Origin: Opitutia bacterium UBA7441
Lineage (GTDB): Bacteria; Verrucomicrobiota; Verrucomicrobiia; Opitutales; Coraliomargaritaceae
Length of the DNA: 14,964 nucleotides
Direction of reading: 5' to 3'
Assembly (NCBI GenBank): GCA_002480015.1
Contig: DLQD01000036.1
Span: forward strand, 15,578 to 30,541
Shown here: positions 8,396 through 14,619 of the stretch, in pieces
Layout: each line of letters opens with the position of its first letter
Numbering within the stretch: position 1 is the first letter of the stretch
Notes under the pieces: model-generated
The model's database searches: none
Told to the model about the DNA's origin: nothing
The model's input: the letters and a program-made list of their open reading frames with translations, nothing else
Translations under genes and position numbers: made by a program

Positions 8396-9283
8396 CTAGG
8401 GGACGATCAGGGCGACGCTGTCTTGCAAATTCAAAGTGCGGGCAAGGGTATACTCAAAAACGCGCGTATCACCATGCCGGGAGACCCAATCCAAGTGTAT
8501 TTTGCTATCTTGATCGAGCCCTGTCGCACGGAGCTTGAGGCCAATATAGGTATGCGCCTCCGTTTCCTGAGCAGTGTCGGTCACGTAGCTGATCAAGGCC
8601 GATGGTCCGATGGTGCCGGTGAGATAATCGATGACCGGTGCCGGCCAGCGATTGACAGGTTTATTCTGCGCGGCGTATTTGAGGGTGGTCTGAGCGTTGG
8701 CTAAATCGCCGGTTTCCAGATAGGCAAAATAGGCGATGAGGAGCGGGTAGGTTGAGCTTTCGCTGGATTTGTTATACATCAAGGTCGCCTGTTTGGCCGA
8801 GCGCACAGCGTCGGGGAACTCACCGCGGCACATATGCGTCCAGGCCAGAGACTCGTAGAAGAAGCCGTTAACCGGTTGTTCGGCAGTGGCTTGCTCGAAG
8901 GAGGAAAGCGCGGCATCGAAATCTTCCATGTTAAAGGCAGCCAGCCCACGGCCGTTCCAGGCAAAGGCGTGGCGAGGGTAGTTTTTGACTATGATATCAT
9001 AGGTCGCAAAGGCTTCGGGGTGGCGTTGCAAATCAGCAAGGATCATGGCTTGGCCGAGTAGGGCAGAGAGGTCACTTTCGTTTTCTGTGAGCGCTTGCTT
9101 GAAGTGATCCAGTGCGCGGCTCGAATCGCCCGATTCCAAGAGTGTATATGCTTCGGAGACAAGGGGGCTCTGCATCAAGACAGGATCCTGCACGAAGCTT
9201 ACTTGTGCATGTCCGAAGGTGAATCCCCCGATCATGCCGGTAGCCACAAGTAGCAGCAGCTGTATGCGTTTGAGCAGTCTCAT
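8396..9283 (-). CDS. Exported TPR protein, NlpI-like
   Basis: The 295-residue protein has an N-terminal signal peptide (residues 1 to about 26, ending GHAQV) without a lipobox Cys, so it should be periplasmic rather than a lipoprotein. Four to five TPR-type helical hairpins follow at about 41-70, 72-104, 106-139, 141-170 and 178-208; one example is AWNGRGLAAFNMEDFDAALS. The C-terminal part (~212-287), with RWPAPVIDYLTG, EAHTYIGLKL and RVFEYTLARTL, resembles the tail of NlpI, the adaptor that brings proteases to peptidoglycan hydrolases in enterobacteria. That resemblance is from memory of the family pattern. The gene is first in a tight minus-strand cluster, with the C39-like peptidase start two bases after its stop, so the two are translationally coupled. 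A scaffold or adaptor role for the peptidase is an inference. Confidence 0.8.
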   Translation of the reverse strand: MRLLKRIQLLLLVATGMIGGFTFGHAQVSFVQDPVLMQSPLVSEAYTLLESGDSSRALDHFKQALTENESDLSALLGQAMILADLQRHPEAFATYDIIVKNYPRHAFAWNGRGLAAFNMEDFDAALSSFEQATAEQPVNGFFYESLAWTHMCRGEFPDAVRSAKQATLMYNKSSESSTYPLLIAYFAYLETGDLANAQTTLKYAAQNKPVNRWPAPVIDYLTGTIGPSALISYVTDTAQETEAHTYIGLKLRATGLDQDSKIHLDWVSRHGDTRVFEYTLARTLNLQDSVALIVP

Positions 9284-9298
9284 TTATTCGAAAGGTCT

Positions 9299-9327
9299 AA
9301 CATTCTTGATGCCAGTGACAATGTCAA
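9299..9327 (-). promoter_or_regulatory. Candidate sigma-70 promoter for the TPR/C39/rhomboid-like cluster
   Basis: On the minus strand a perfect -35, TTGACA (plus-strand 9322-9327), is followed after 17 nt by AATGTT (9299-9304), a weak -10 matching three of six consensus bases. Transcription would start near 9291, giving a leader of under 15 nt before the ATG at 9283. The -35 overlaps an inverted repeat, TGACATTGTCA, which could serve as an operator. Confidence 0.4.
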
Positions 9328-9404
9328 TTTACAGGGGCATTTGTTCCCGGTTGCCATTAAATTCACGGGGGCAGAAACCGCAACAGTTGCCGGAATGCGT
9401 CCCG

Positions 9405-9453
9405 CACCTAAAGAGGCGGACTTACGTATGCGGCTTCCTTTAGGTGGCCGCCT
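9405..9453 (-). promoter_or_regulatory. Mutually exclusive inverted repeats between the glycosyltransferase and TPR genes
   Basis: Three stems compete for the same bases. CACCTAAAG (9405-9413) pairs with CTTTAGGTG (9438-9446), a perfect 9 bp. AGGCGG (9414-9419) pairs with CCGCCT (9448-9453), 6 bp. GCGGC (9430-9434) pairs with GCCGC (9447-9451), 5 bp. It lies 50-100 bp downstream of the glycosyltransferase stop and about 80 bp upstream of the candidate promoter of the next minus-strand cluster. No T-run follows. It could act as a 3' end structure for the glycosyltransferase transcript. The rest of the 220 bp gap (9284-9503) shows no gene. Confidence 0.35.
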
Positions 9454-9503
9454 TAGCCCGCACGACCTCGACGCTTTGTTCCCACCATGAGGTCAATAAC
9501 AGG

Positions 9504-10664
9504 TTAGAACGCAGCATCGATCAGGGGCTGCCCTTGCTGCCCCCGGCTGGCCTCTCTGAGCAAATCCTCGAAGCGGTCGATTGTCGCTTGCCAGGGGTAG
9601 CTCTCAGCGGTGCGGCGGGCGGCTTTGCGCTGAACCGCGCAAGCTGCGGGATCCAAAACCATCTGGATCGCTTTGCGCATGAAGGCCGCCTCATCGCCGA
9701 GGGGCGGGAGGAAGCCATTTTTTTCATCCTGGATGAATTGGCGCCCAGCCGCGTAATCGTATGTGAGCACAGCCAAGCCGCTGGCCATGGCTTCAATGAC
9801 GACATTTCCAAAGGTTTCGCTCGTGCTGCCGAAGATAAAATAATCGGCTGAGGCGTAGTGCCGCGCCAAATCTTCGTCAAAGCGCATCCCGGCGAAATGG
9901 ACCTCGGGCCATTGCCGCTCCAGTTTCTTACGCACGGGGCCGTCGCCGACCAACACCATTTTCAAATCGGGACAAAATCGTCGTGCTCGAGACCAAGCCT
10001 TGAGCGTGAGCGGTATATTTTTTTCCGCTGCGGCGCGTCCGACGTAGATCGCGACGGGGGTCTCATCCGTCGCGCCCCATTCTTCGCGAAGCCGGAGACA
10101 GCGTTTAGAAGGGGCGAATAGTGTCGTGTCGGCTCCCCGGCCGAGCATTTCGAGCCGCTCGATGCCTTCTTTGCTCAAGCGCTTAATCAGGCTGGGGTCG
10201 GGCACGGTAGTCAGCGCACAGGAATTGTGAAACCAGCGGAGATAGGCGAGCATACTGCGCGCTACAAAGGCCGCCCCGTAGTTTGCGCAGTAATCCTGAA
10301 AGTTAGTATGGAACGTAGAGCTAGCTGGGATACCCAAGTTCCGTGCCGCCCTGAGTGCGGAAAAGCCGAGCGGGCCTTCGGTGGCGATATGAACAAGGTC
10401 GGGTTGTAGCGTTTCAAGGAGTTGTTTTAACTCGCCGGGAAAAGGTAGGCCGAGCTTGAGCCCTGCGTAGTTGGGAATCGGAATGCCGAAGACCTCGTGG
10501 ATCCTTAGCTGTGGGCTGTTCGCGTGCCCAGAGTCGCTGCGTCGTGGCTTAATTAGTGAAATAGCATGCCCTTTGGCGAGCAGTCCCCGGACCAGGCGCT
10601 GGTTCGTCATGGCGACGCCGTTGACCTCGGGCGGGTAGGTTTCTGTCACTAGGGCGATATGCAT
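9504..10664 (-). CDS. GT4-family glycosyltransferase (MgtA/PimB/SQD2-like)
   Basis: This GT-B fold retaining glycosyltransferase transfers a sugar from a nucleotide donor, in the MgtA/PimB/SQD2 group usually to a membrane lipid. With the start at 10664 it has 386 residues. It opens with the Rossmann strand MHIALVTETYPPEVNGV, whose Gly-rich part is typical of this group. STFHTNFQDY lies at ~116-125, YLRWFHN at 141-147 and VGR...EKN at 208-216. The donor-binding EX7E motif is E283-TFGNVVI-E291. The frame stays open 46 codons further upstream to 10802, but that extension is not family-like and would overlap the divergent gene's start region. No Shine-Dalgarno; the ATG follows TTATTTTAAGCTT. It is divergent from the hydrolase-ribD-rdgB operon. 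Family is secure; donor and acceptor are not determined. Confidence 0.9.
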   Translation of the reverse strand: MHIALVTETYPPEVNGVAMTNQRLVRGLLAKGHAISLIKPRRSDSGHANSPQLRIHEVFGIPIPNYAGLKLGLPFPGELKQLLETLQPDLVHIATEGPLGFSALRAARNLGIPASSTFHTNFQDYCANYGAAFVARSMLAYLRWFHNSCALTTVPDPSLIKRLSKEGIERLEMLGRGADTTLFAPSKRCLRLREEWGATDETPVAIYVGRAAAEKNIPLTLKAWSRARRFCPDLKMVLVGDGPVRKKLERQWPEVHFAGMRFDEDLARHYASADYFIFGSTSETFGNVVIEAMASGLAVLTYDYAAGRQFIQDEKNGFLPPLGDEAAFMRKAIQMVLDPAACAVQRKAARRTAESYPWQATIDRFEDLLREASRGQQGQPLIDAAF

Positions 10665-10809
10665 AAGCTTAAAATAAGAGCCAAATGTCGCTTTACGATT
10701 AGGCGTCGTCCCCATTGACGCAAGTGCTGCATTGTGACGAATGAGTGACTGTGGAAGCACGCGATTCCGGATTGAAAGCACTGCGGCCACGTGCATGTTC
10801 ACTCCTGAT
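10665..10809. promoter_or_regulatory. Divergent intergenic region between glycosyltransferase and hydrolase genes
   Basis: About 145 bp lie between the two preferred starts. On the plus strand TTGACG (10715-10720) is a fair -35 for the hydrolase-ribD-rdgB operon, but no good -10 sits 16-18 nt downstream. On the minus strand TTGCGT followed after 16 nt by TAATCG is a weak pair for the glycosyltransferase. No small gene is apparent. Confidence 0.3.
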
Positions 10810-11442
10810 ATGATTATTGAATCTCAAGAACTCCCGCCAATCGGCACCAATGCCTTTGCCTTAATTGAGCCATCACTCAAGGAATGTGTGATTATTGATG
10901 CACCTGCTGAGGCCTATGATTGGGCCGTGCAAATCGCTCAAGAGCACGGCTGCTCAATCGTTGCTCTGATCCTAACGCACGGGCATTGGGATCACATTCT
11001 GGATGGGCATAAATTTGCGACGGCGGGGATCCCCACCTATGGGCATAGAGATGACTCAGAGATGTTTGCATCGCCCTCAAAAATGGCTAGCTACGCCGTG
11101 CCGGGGCTGGAACTGATAGAAGTGCCCATCCGGCACTGGATAGGTGGCGGCGATCAATTGGACTTGCTCGGCACAAACATGGAGATTCGGCATGTGCCCG
11201 GCCACTGCCCCGGTAATGTGCTCGTCTATCTCGCCCGCGAGCAGGCCGCGATTGTCGGCGATGTGATCTTTGCCGGCAGTGTGGGACGCTACGATCTGCC
11301 CGGTGGTGATTTTTCCGTTTTGGAAAAGTCGATTAAGACACAAGTTTACACGCTGCCCGACGATACCGCGATCTATCCCGGTCATGGCCCCGCGACTTCG
11401 GTTGCACGGGAGAAAGCACACAATCCATTCGTCAAAGGATGA
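10810..11442 (+). CDS. Metallo-beta-lactamase-fold hydrolase (glyoxalase II-like)
   Basis: With the start at 10810 the protein has 210 residues, about the length of short YcbL/glyoxalase II-like hydrolases. The metal site is the canonical HxHxDH, THGHWDH (H57, H59, D61, H62). It is followed by the third-block His in VPGHCPGN, the bridging Asp in VGDVIFAGSVGRYDLPGGD, and the last His in YPGHGPAT. These residues make it a dinuclear-metal hydrolase, probably acting on a thioester or related ester; the true substrate is unknown. ATG codons at 10741 and 10795 are in frame upstream. The one at 10810 begins directly with MIIESQELPPIGTNAF, the usual first strand, so it is preferred, but none has a Shine-Dalgarno. 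Its TGA stop overlaps the ribD ATG (ATGA at 11439-11442), implying translational coupling. Confidence 0.85.
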   Translation: MIIESQELPPIGTNAFALIEPSLKECVIIDAPAEAYDWAVQIAQEHGCSIVALILTHGHWDHILDGHKFATAGIPTYGHRDDSEMFASPSKMASYAVPGLELIEVPIRHWIGGGDQLDLLGTNMEIRHVPGHCPGNVLVYLAREQAAIVGDVIFAGSVGRYDLPGGDFSVLEKSIKTQVYTLPDDTAIYPGHGPATSVAREKAHNPFVKG

Positions 11443-12557
11443 TACCTTCGCAGAGTAATGATGCGCACTTTATGGGCTGCGCCCTGGAGCTGGCGCAACG
11501 GGCCTGGGGGCAGACGCATCCCAATCCTATGGTCGGTGCGGTCATTGTGGAAGGTGGCACGGTCGTGGCGCAAGGCTGGCATCATCGGGCGGGTGAAGCC
11601 CACGCGGAGGTCGAGGCGCTCAGGGCACTCGGACGCCAGCCATCGGAAGAGGCCATACTCTATGTGACACTGGAACCGTGCAGCACCTGCGGACGCACGG
11701 GCGCCTGCACGGACGCGATTATCGAATCGGGTATCCGGCGCGTCGTCGTCGGAGTAGAAGATCCGAATCCCGCCCATGCCGGACGCGGCTTGGGGGTGCT
11801 CCGCGCCGCGGGGGTCGACGTGACTTCTGGCGTGCTGGCTGCGGAATGCAGTGACCTTAATTTGATTTTCAATCATTGGATTACGGGGCAAACGCCCCTC
11901 ATCGCGGCCAAGATGGCGCTCACCTTGGACGGTAAATTCGCAGCCGCTTCGGGGCATTCCCGCTGGGTGACCGGTGAGCAGGCAAGACACGATGTTATGC
12001 GGTGGCGCCGTTACTTTCCCGCCATCGCGGTGGGGGCGAACACCGTGCTAAGGGATGATCCCGGCCTGACGTCTCGCATGGGCGACGAAGTGTGCTGCCC
12101 CATTCGCTTCGTCTTCGACCGTAATTTGAAGACGCTCGAGGCTGCGTCGCCGCCCCGGGTCTATTCGGATGCCCATGCAGCTCGCACGATTATTCTTTGT
12201 TCGGAAGCGGCCGCAGTCGATGCAGATGCGAGACTGGCACCTGGCGTGACTCTCTGGCCTCTGCCTGAGCTCGGGACGCATCTGGACTGGCGAGCCTTTC
12301 GCAGACGTTGTGTCGAAGAGGGCATTTGCGGCGTCTATGTTGAGACGGGGCCGACCTTAGCTACCCGTGTGATCGAGGGCGGACTTGTTGATTACCTATT
12401 CATTTATCAAGCACCCAAGCTGATGTCCGATGCCGCCTCGCCCGGCTTGGGTTCGCTGCGTCATTCGCAATCCATGAATGAGGTCTTCGCCTTGCGGGAC
12501 CTGCGCTTCGCGAGCCTAGGTGATGACCGTTTGACCCGGGGGTTTTTACAAGTATGA
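11439..12557 (+). CDS. ribD: Bifunctional riboflavin biosynthesis deaminase/reductase
   Basis: RibD performs two consecutive steps of riboflavin synthesis: deamination of the pyrimidine product of GTP cyclohydrolase II, then NADPH-dependent reduction of the ribose. The 372 residues match the family. The deaminase domain (~8-145) has the zinc site H55-A-E57 with C81 and C90, at the expected spacing of nine. The surrounding motif reads PCSTCGRTGAC instead of the usual PCSH.GRTPPC. The reductase domain (~150-370) begins LIAAKMALTLDGKFA and continues SRWVTGEQARHD and VGANTVLRDDPGLTSR, the NADPH/substrate signature. The ATG overlaps the preceding stop, with AAAGG directly before it. Its own TGA overlaps the rdgB ATG at 12554-12557. 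No FMN riboswitch is visible upstream, so control is likely through the operon promoter. Identification is secure. Confidence 0.95.
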   Translation: MIPSQSNDAHFMGCALELAQRAWGQTHPNPMVGAVIVEGGTVVAQGWHHRAGEAHAEVEALRALGRQPSEEAILYVTLEPCSTCGRTGACTDAIIESGIRRVVVGVEDPNPAHAGRGLGVLRAAGVDVTSGVLAAECSDLNLIFNHWITGQTPLIAAKMALTLDGKFAAASGHSRWVTGEQARHDVMRWRRYFPAIAVGANTVLRDDPGLTSRMGDEVCCPIRFVFDRNLKTLEAASPPRVYSDAHAARTIILCSEAAAVDADARLAPGVTLWPLPELGTHLDWRAFRRRCVEEGICGVYVETGPTLATRVIEGGLVDYLFIYQAPKLMSDAASPGLGSLRHSQSMNEVFALRDLRFASLGDDRLTRGFLQV

Positions 12558-13156
12558 GGGCACTGATCGTGGCGACGGGAAACGCGCATAAAGTCACTGA
12601 ATTTGATCGCTTACTCGAAGGTTGCGGTTTCGAGCTTTGCTCGGCCAGCGTTTGCGGCGGCATGCCCGACGTGGTGGAGGACGGTGACAGCTTTGCTGCG
12701 AACGCCCAGATCAAAGCGATCGCTCTACGAGCTCTTGCGCCACCTGAAGCTTGGGTCGTGTCCGACGATTCCGGGCTCGAGGTCGATGCGCTTGAGGGTG
12801 CTCCCGGCATTTTTTCGGCACGCTACGCGGGTCAGGGTGCCACGGATCGAGCTAATTTGGAGAAACTGCTGATCGAACTAGCGGATCTGCCCCCTATGCA
12901 GCGCAGCGCGCGCTTTCGTTGCGTGCTTTGTCTGATTGATCCGCATGGTGAAGAGCATTTTTTCGAGGGTGAGTGTGAGGGCTGCATCGCGATGGAACCA
13001 TCGGGCACGGAGGGTTTTGGCTATGACCCGGTATTTATACCTGCGGGCCATTCAGAATCCTTTGGCGAGCTGGGCGATTCAGTTAAGAGCCGTCTTAGTC
13101 ACCGTGCTGCAGCGGTGCAGAAGATGCGTGAAGGCCTAGAGGCATTTGAGGTTTAG
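12554..13156 (+). CDS. rdgB: dITP/XTP pyrophosphatase (RdgB/HAM1 family)
   Basis: This cytoplasmic housekeeping enzyme hydrolyses non-canonical purine nucleoside triphosphates such as dITP, ITP and XTP to monophosphates, keeping deaminated purines out of nucleic acids. The 200 residues match the family. Signatures are ATGNAHKVTEF at 7-17 for phosphate binding, SDDSGLEVDAL at 70-80 with the catalytic Asp (D72), PGIFSARYAG at 84-93, GFGYDPVF at 154-161 and SHRAAA at 182-187. Its ATG shares four bases with the ribD stop (ATGA), so it is translationally coupled and co-expressed with ribD and the upstream hydrolase. The TAG stop at 13154-13156 is followed by a gap of about 300 bp. Identification is secure. 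Confidence 0.95.
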   Translation: MRALIVATGNAHKVTEFDRLLEGCGFELCSASVCGGMPDVVEDGDSFAANAQIKAIALRALAPPEAWVVSDDSGLEVDALEGAPGIFSARYAGQGATDRANLEKLLIELADLPPMQRSARFRCVLCLIDPHGEEHFFEGECEGCIAMEPSGTEGFGYDPVFIPAGHSESFGELGDSVKSRLSHRAAAVQKMREGLEAFEV

Positions 13157-13460
13157 GGTGATTGAGATACAAATTCGATGCAGACGAGTTAGTTGAGTTG
13201 CATGCCTGATCACACGATACGAATTGTCGACGATTCTCCCCTCGATCTGGGATTAATTATGCGTTCGAGCTCACTTTCTGTGGATGCTTCATCGTCAGCG
13301 GGCTTGTCGCTGGCCAAGCCAGACTTAAAATGGTATGGGTCGATCTTAAGATGTCGCGCAATTGGGCCCTTGGTAGGCTGGACGGGCGATTTACCATAAA
13401 ACCATCTCGACAAAAGCGCACAGACTGAAACCCTGCATCTTTATCTATTTTATAAGTGCT
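13157..13460. other. 304-bp gap between rdgB and pheS with no convincing gene
   Basis: No recognised gene, RNA or riboswitch is seen. It contains a 6-bp stem GGCTTG/CAAGCC (13301-13306 / 13315-13320, 8-nt loop) without a T-run, and a 10-bp palindrome ATCTTAAGAT (13343-13352). The pheS promoter should lie here. The stretch just before the pheS ATG is A/T-rich (TATCTATTTTATAAG, 13442-13456), but no -35 at proper spacing was found. Short open frames exist on both strands (for example minus 13413-13210, from a TTG), but none resembles a known family. Decayed coding sequence cannot be excluded. Confidence 0.5.
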
Positions 13461-14501
13461 ATGCAAGAAGAGTTAAACGCAATCGTCGCTGGCGTTCGGG
13501 AGAAGAGTCCCAGTATTTCTACGCGCGCGGAATTCGAGGCCTACAAGGCTACCATCTCCGGTCCCAAGGGTGCCCTCACTGAGGTCATGAAAGGCATGGC
13601 TACAGTTCCCAAAGAGGACAAGCCAGCTATGGGCAAACTCATTAATGAGGCCAAGACTGCCGTCACAACTGAGTTTGACGCCGTGCTTGAGCGTCTCGAA
13701 GGCGCCGAATTGGCGGCCAAGCTGGGCCCCACCATCGATCCCACGCTACCCACGCCCGACGGCGCACGCGGCACGCTCCATCCTATTGCCCAAGTGCGCG
13801 AGGAGATGGTCGACCTATTCCGTCGGATCGGATTTTCCGTGGCCGAGGCGACTGAAGTCGAGACCGAGCACTATTGTTTCGATGCGCTGAACATTCCGGG
13901 CGACCACCCCGCGCGTGATATGCAGGACTCGTATTATCTGCCGGACGATTTGATCGTCGATAACGTCAGCAAAGAGGCCAACGAAAAATACTTGCTCCGG
14001 ACACACACCTCAACCGTGCAGATCCGCACAATGTTGAAAGAGAAACCGCCGATCCGTATCGTCGCTCCTGGTCGCTGCTTCCGCCGTGATACGCCAGACG
14101 CCACGCACAGTGCGAATTTCCACCAGATCGAAGGCCTTTATGTTGATCAGGACGTTACGCTGCTCGACCTCAAGGCCACCCTCGATCACTTTGTCAAAAC
14201 GATCTTCGGCCCGAAGGCCAAGACACGCCTGCGCCCGAGCTTCTTCCCATTCACGGAGCCGAGCTTTGAGATGGACTTCTTCTCTCCCGACCTCGGTAAG
14301 CTGAGCAACAAGTGGCTCGAAATTATGGGCTGCGGCATGGTTGACCCCGAGGTCTTTAAGGCCGTCGGCATCGACCCTGAAGTCTACACCGGTTACGCCT
14401 TCGGCATGGGCATCGAGCGCATTGCCATGATCCTTCAAGGCGTCGACGATATCCGCTACTATTACCAAAACGACGTCCGCTTCCTCAAGCAGTTCGCGTA
14501 A
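13461..14501 (+). CDS. pheS: Phenylalanyl-tRNA synthetase alpha subunit
   Basis: This is the catalytic alpha subunit of the alpha2-beta2 class II synthetase that charges tRNA-Phe. The 346 residues are normal. Residues 1-~85 are the helical coiled-coil arm that contacts tRNA. The catalytic core follows, with HPIAQVREEMVDLFRRIGF at 107-125, HPARDMQDSYYL at 149-160, LLRTHTSTVQIRTM at 178-191, motif 2 at about 204-224 (GRCFRRDTPDATHSANFHQ) and motif 3 near GYAFGMGIERIAM at 311-323. A313 corresponds to the specificity-pocket alanine of bacterial PheS (by memory of the E. coli YSGFAFGMG motif). The ATG at 13461 gives the normal N-terminus and lacks a Shine-Dalgarno, following TTTTATAAGTGCT. The partner gene pheT starts 118 bp downstream, a longer gap than in most pheST operons, filled by an inverted repeat. 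Confidence 0.97.
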   Translation: MQEELNAIVAGVREKSPSISTRAEFEAYKATISGPKGALTEVMKGMATVPKEDKPAMGKLINEAKTAVTTEFDAVLERLEGAELAAKLGPTIDPTLPTPDGARGTLHPIAQVREEMVDLFRRIGFSVAEATEVETEHYCFDALNIPGDHPARDMQDSYYLPDDLIVDNVSKEANEKYLLRTHTSTVQIRTMLKEKPPIRIVAPGRCFRRDTPDATHSANFHQIEGLYVDQDVTLLDLKATLDHFVKTIFGPKAKTRLRPSFFPFTEPSFEMDFFSPDLGKLSNKWLEIMGCGMVDPEVFKAVGIDPEVYTGYAFGMGIERIAMILQGVDDIRYYYQNDVRFLKQFA

Positions 14502-14517
14502 CACATACTTCAAATTC

Positions 14518-14601
14518 TTAGCCACGGATGAACACGGATTTCCACGGATAAGTTAATTAGATCTTCTTCATCCGTGAACATCCGCGTCAATCCGTGGCTT
14601 A
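14518..14601. repeat. Nested CCACGGAT-type inverted repeat between pheS and pheT
   Basis: An imperfect palindrome about 84 bp long is built from repeated CACGGAT units. Arm pairs are GCCACGGAT (14521-14529) with ATCCGTGGC (14590-14598), CGGAT (14535-14539) with ATCCG (14580-14584) plus nearby pairs, and CACGGAT (14543-14549) with ATCCGTG (14570-14576). An A/T-rich centre carries AAG/CTT pairing. The left side reads as three head-to-tail copies of a CACGGAT(G/T) unit, and the right side mirrors it. The form matches dispersed intergenic repeats (GCCACGGATGAACACGGAT-like) that I recall from Verrucomicrobiota and Planctomycetota genomes. The RNA would form a long hairpin inside the pheS-pheT transcript. 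Confidence 0.8.
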
Positions 14602-14619
14602 AAAACTGTCTATACTGAA

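Noticed and set aside
9204..9503. Possible small gene in the gap between the glycosyltransferase and TPR genes
   Set aside because: The frames there are antisense to flanking genes or only about ten codons long, and none resembles a protein family. Inverted repeats and a promoter explain the region better.
10665..10802. A 46-residue N-terminal extension of the glycosyltransferase frame
   Set aside because: The family N-terminus begins exactly at MHIALVTETYPP (ATG at 10664). The extension has no signal peptide or family similarity and runs into the divergent hydrolase start region.
10741..10809. Upstream in-frame starts (10741 and 10795) for the metallo-beta-lactamase-fold hydrolase
   Set aside because: They add residues ahead of the normal first beta strand, with no ribosome-binding site in support. 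They remain possible but are less likely than 10810.
13210..13413. A 67-codon minus-strand frame beginning with TTG in the rdgB-pheS gap
   Set aside because: It has a rare start codon, no ribosome-binding site and no recognised motif. Frames of similar length overlap it on both strands, so chance is the simpler explanation.
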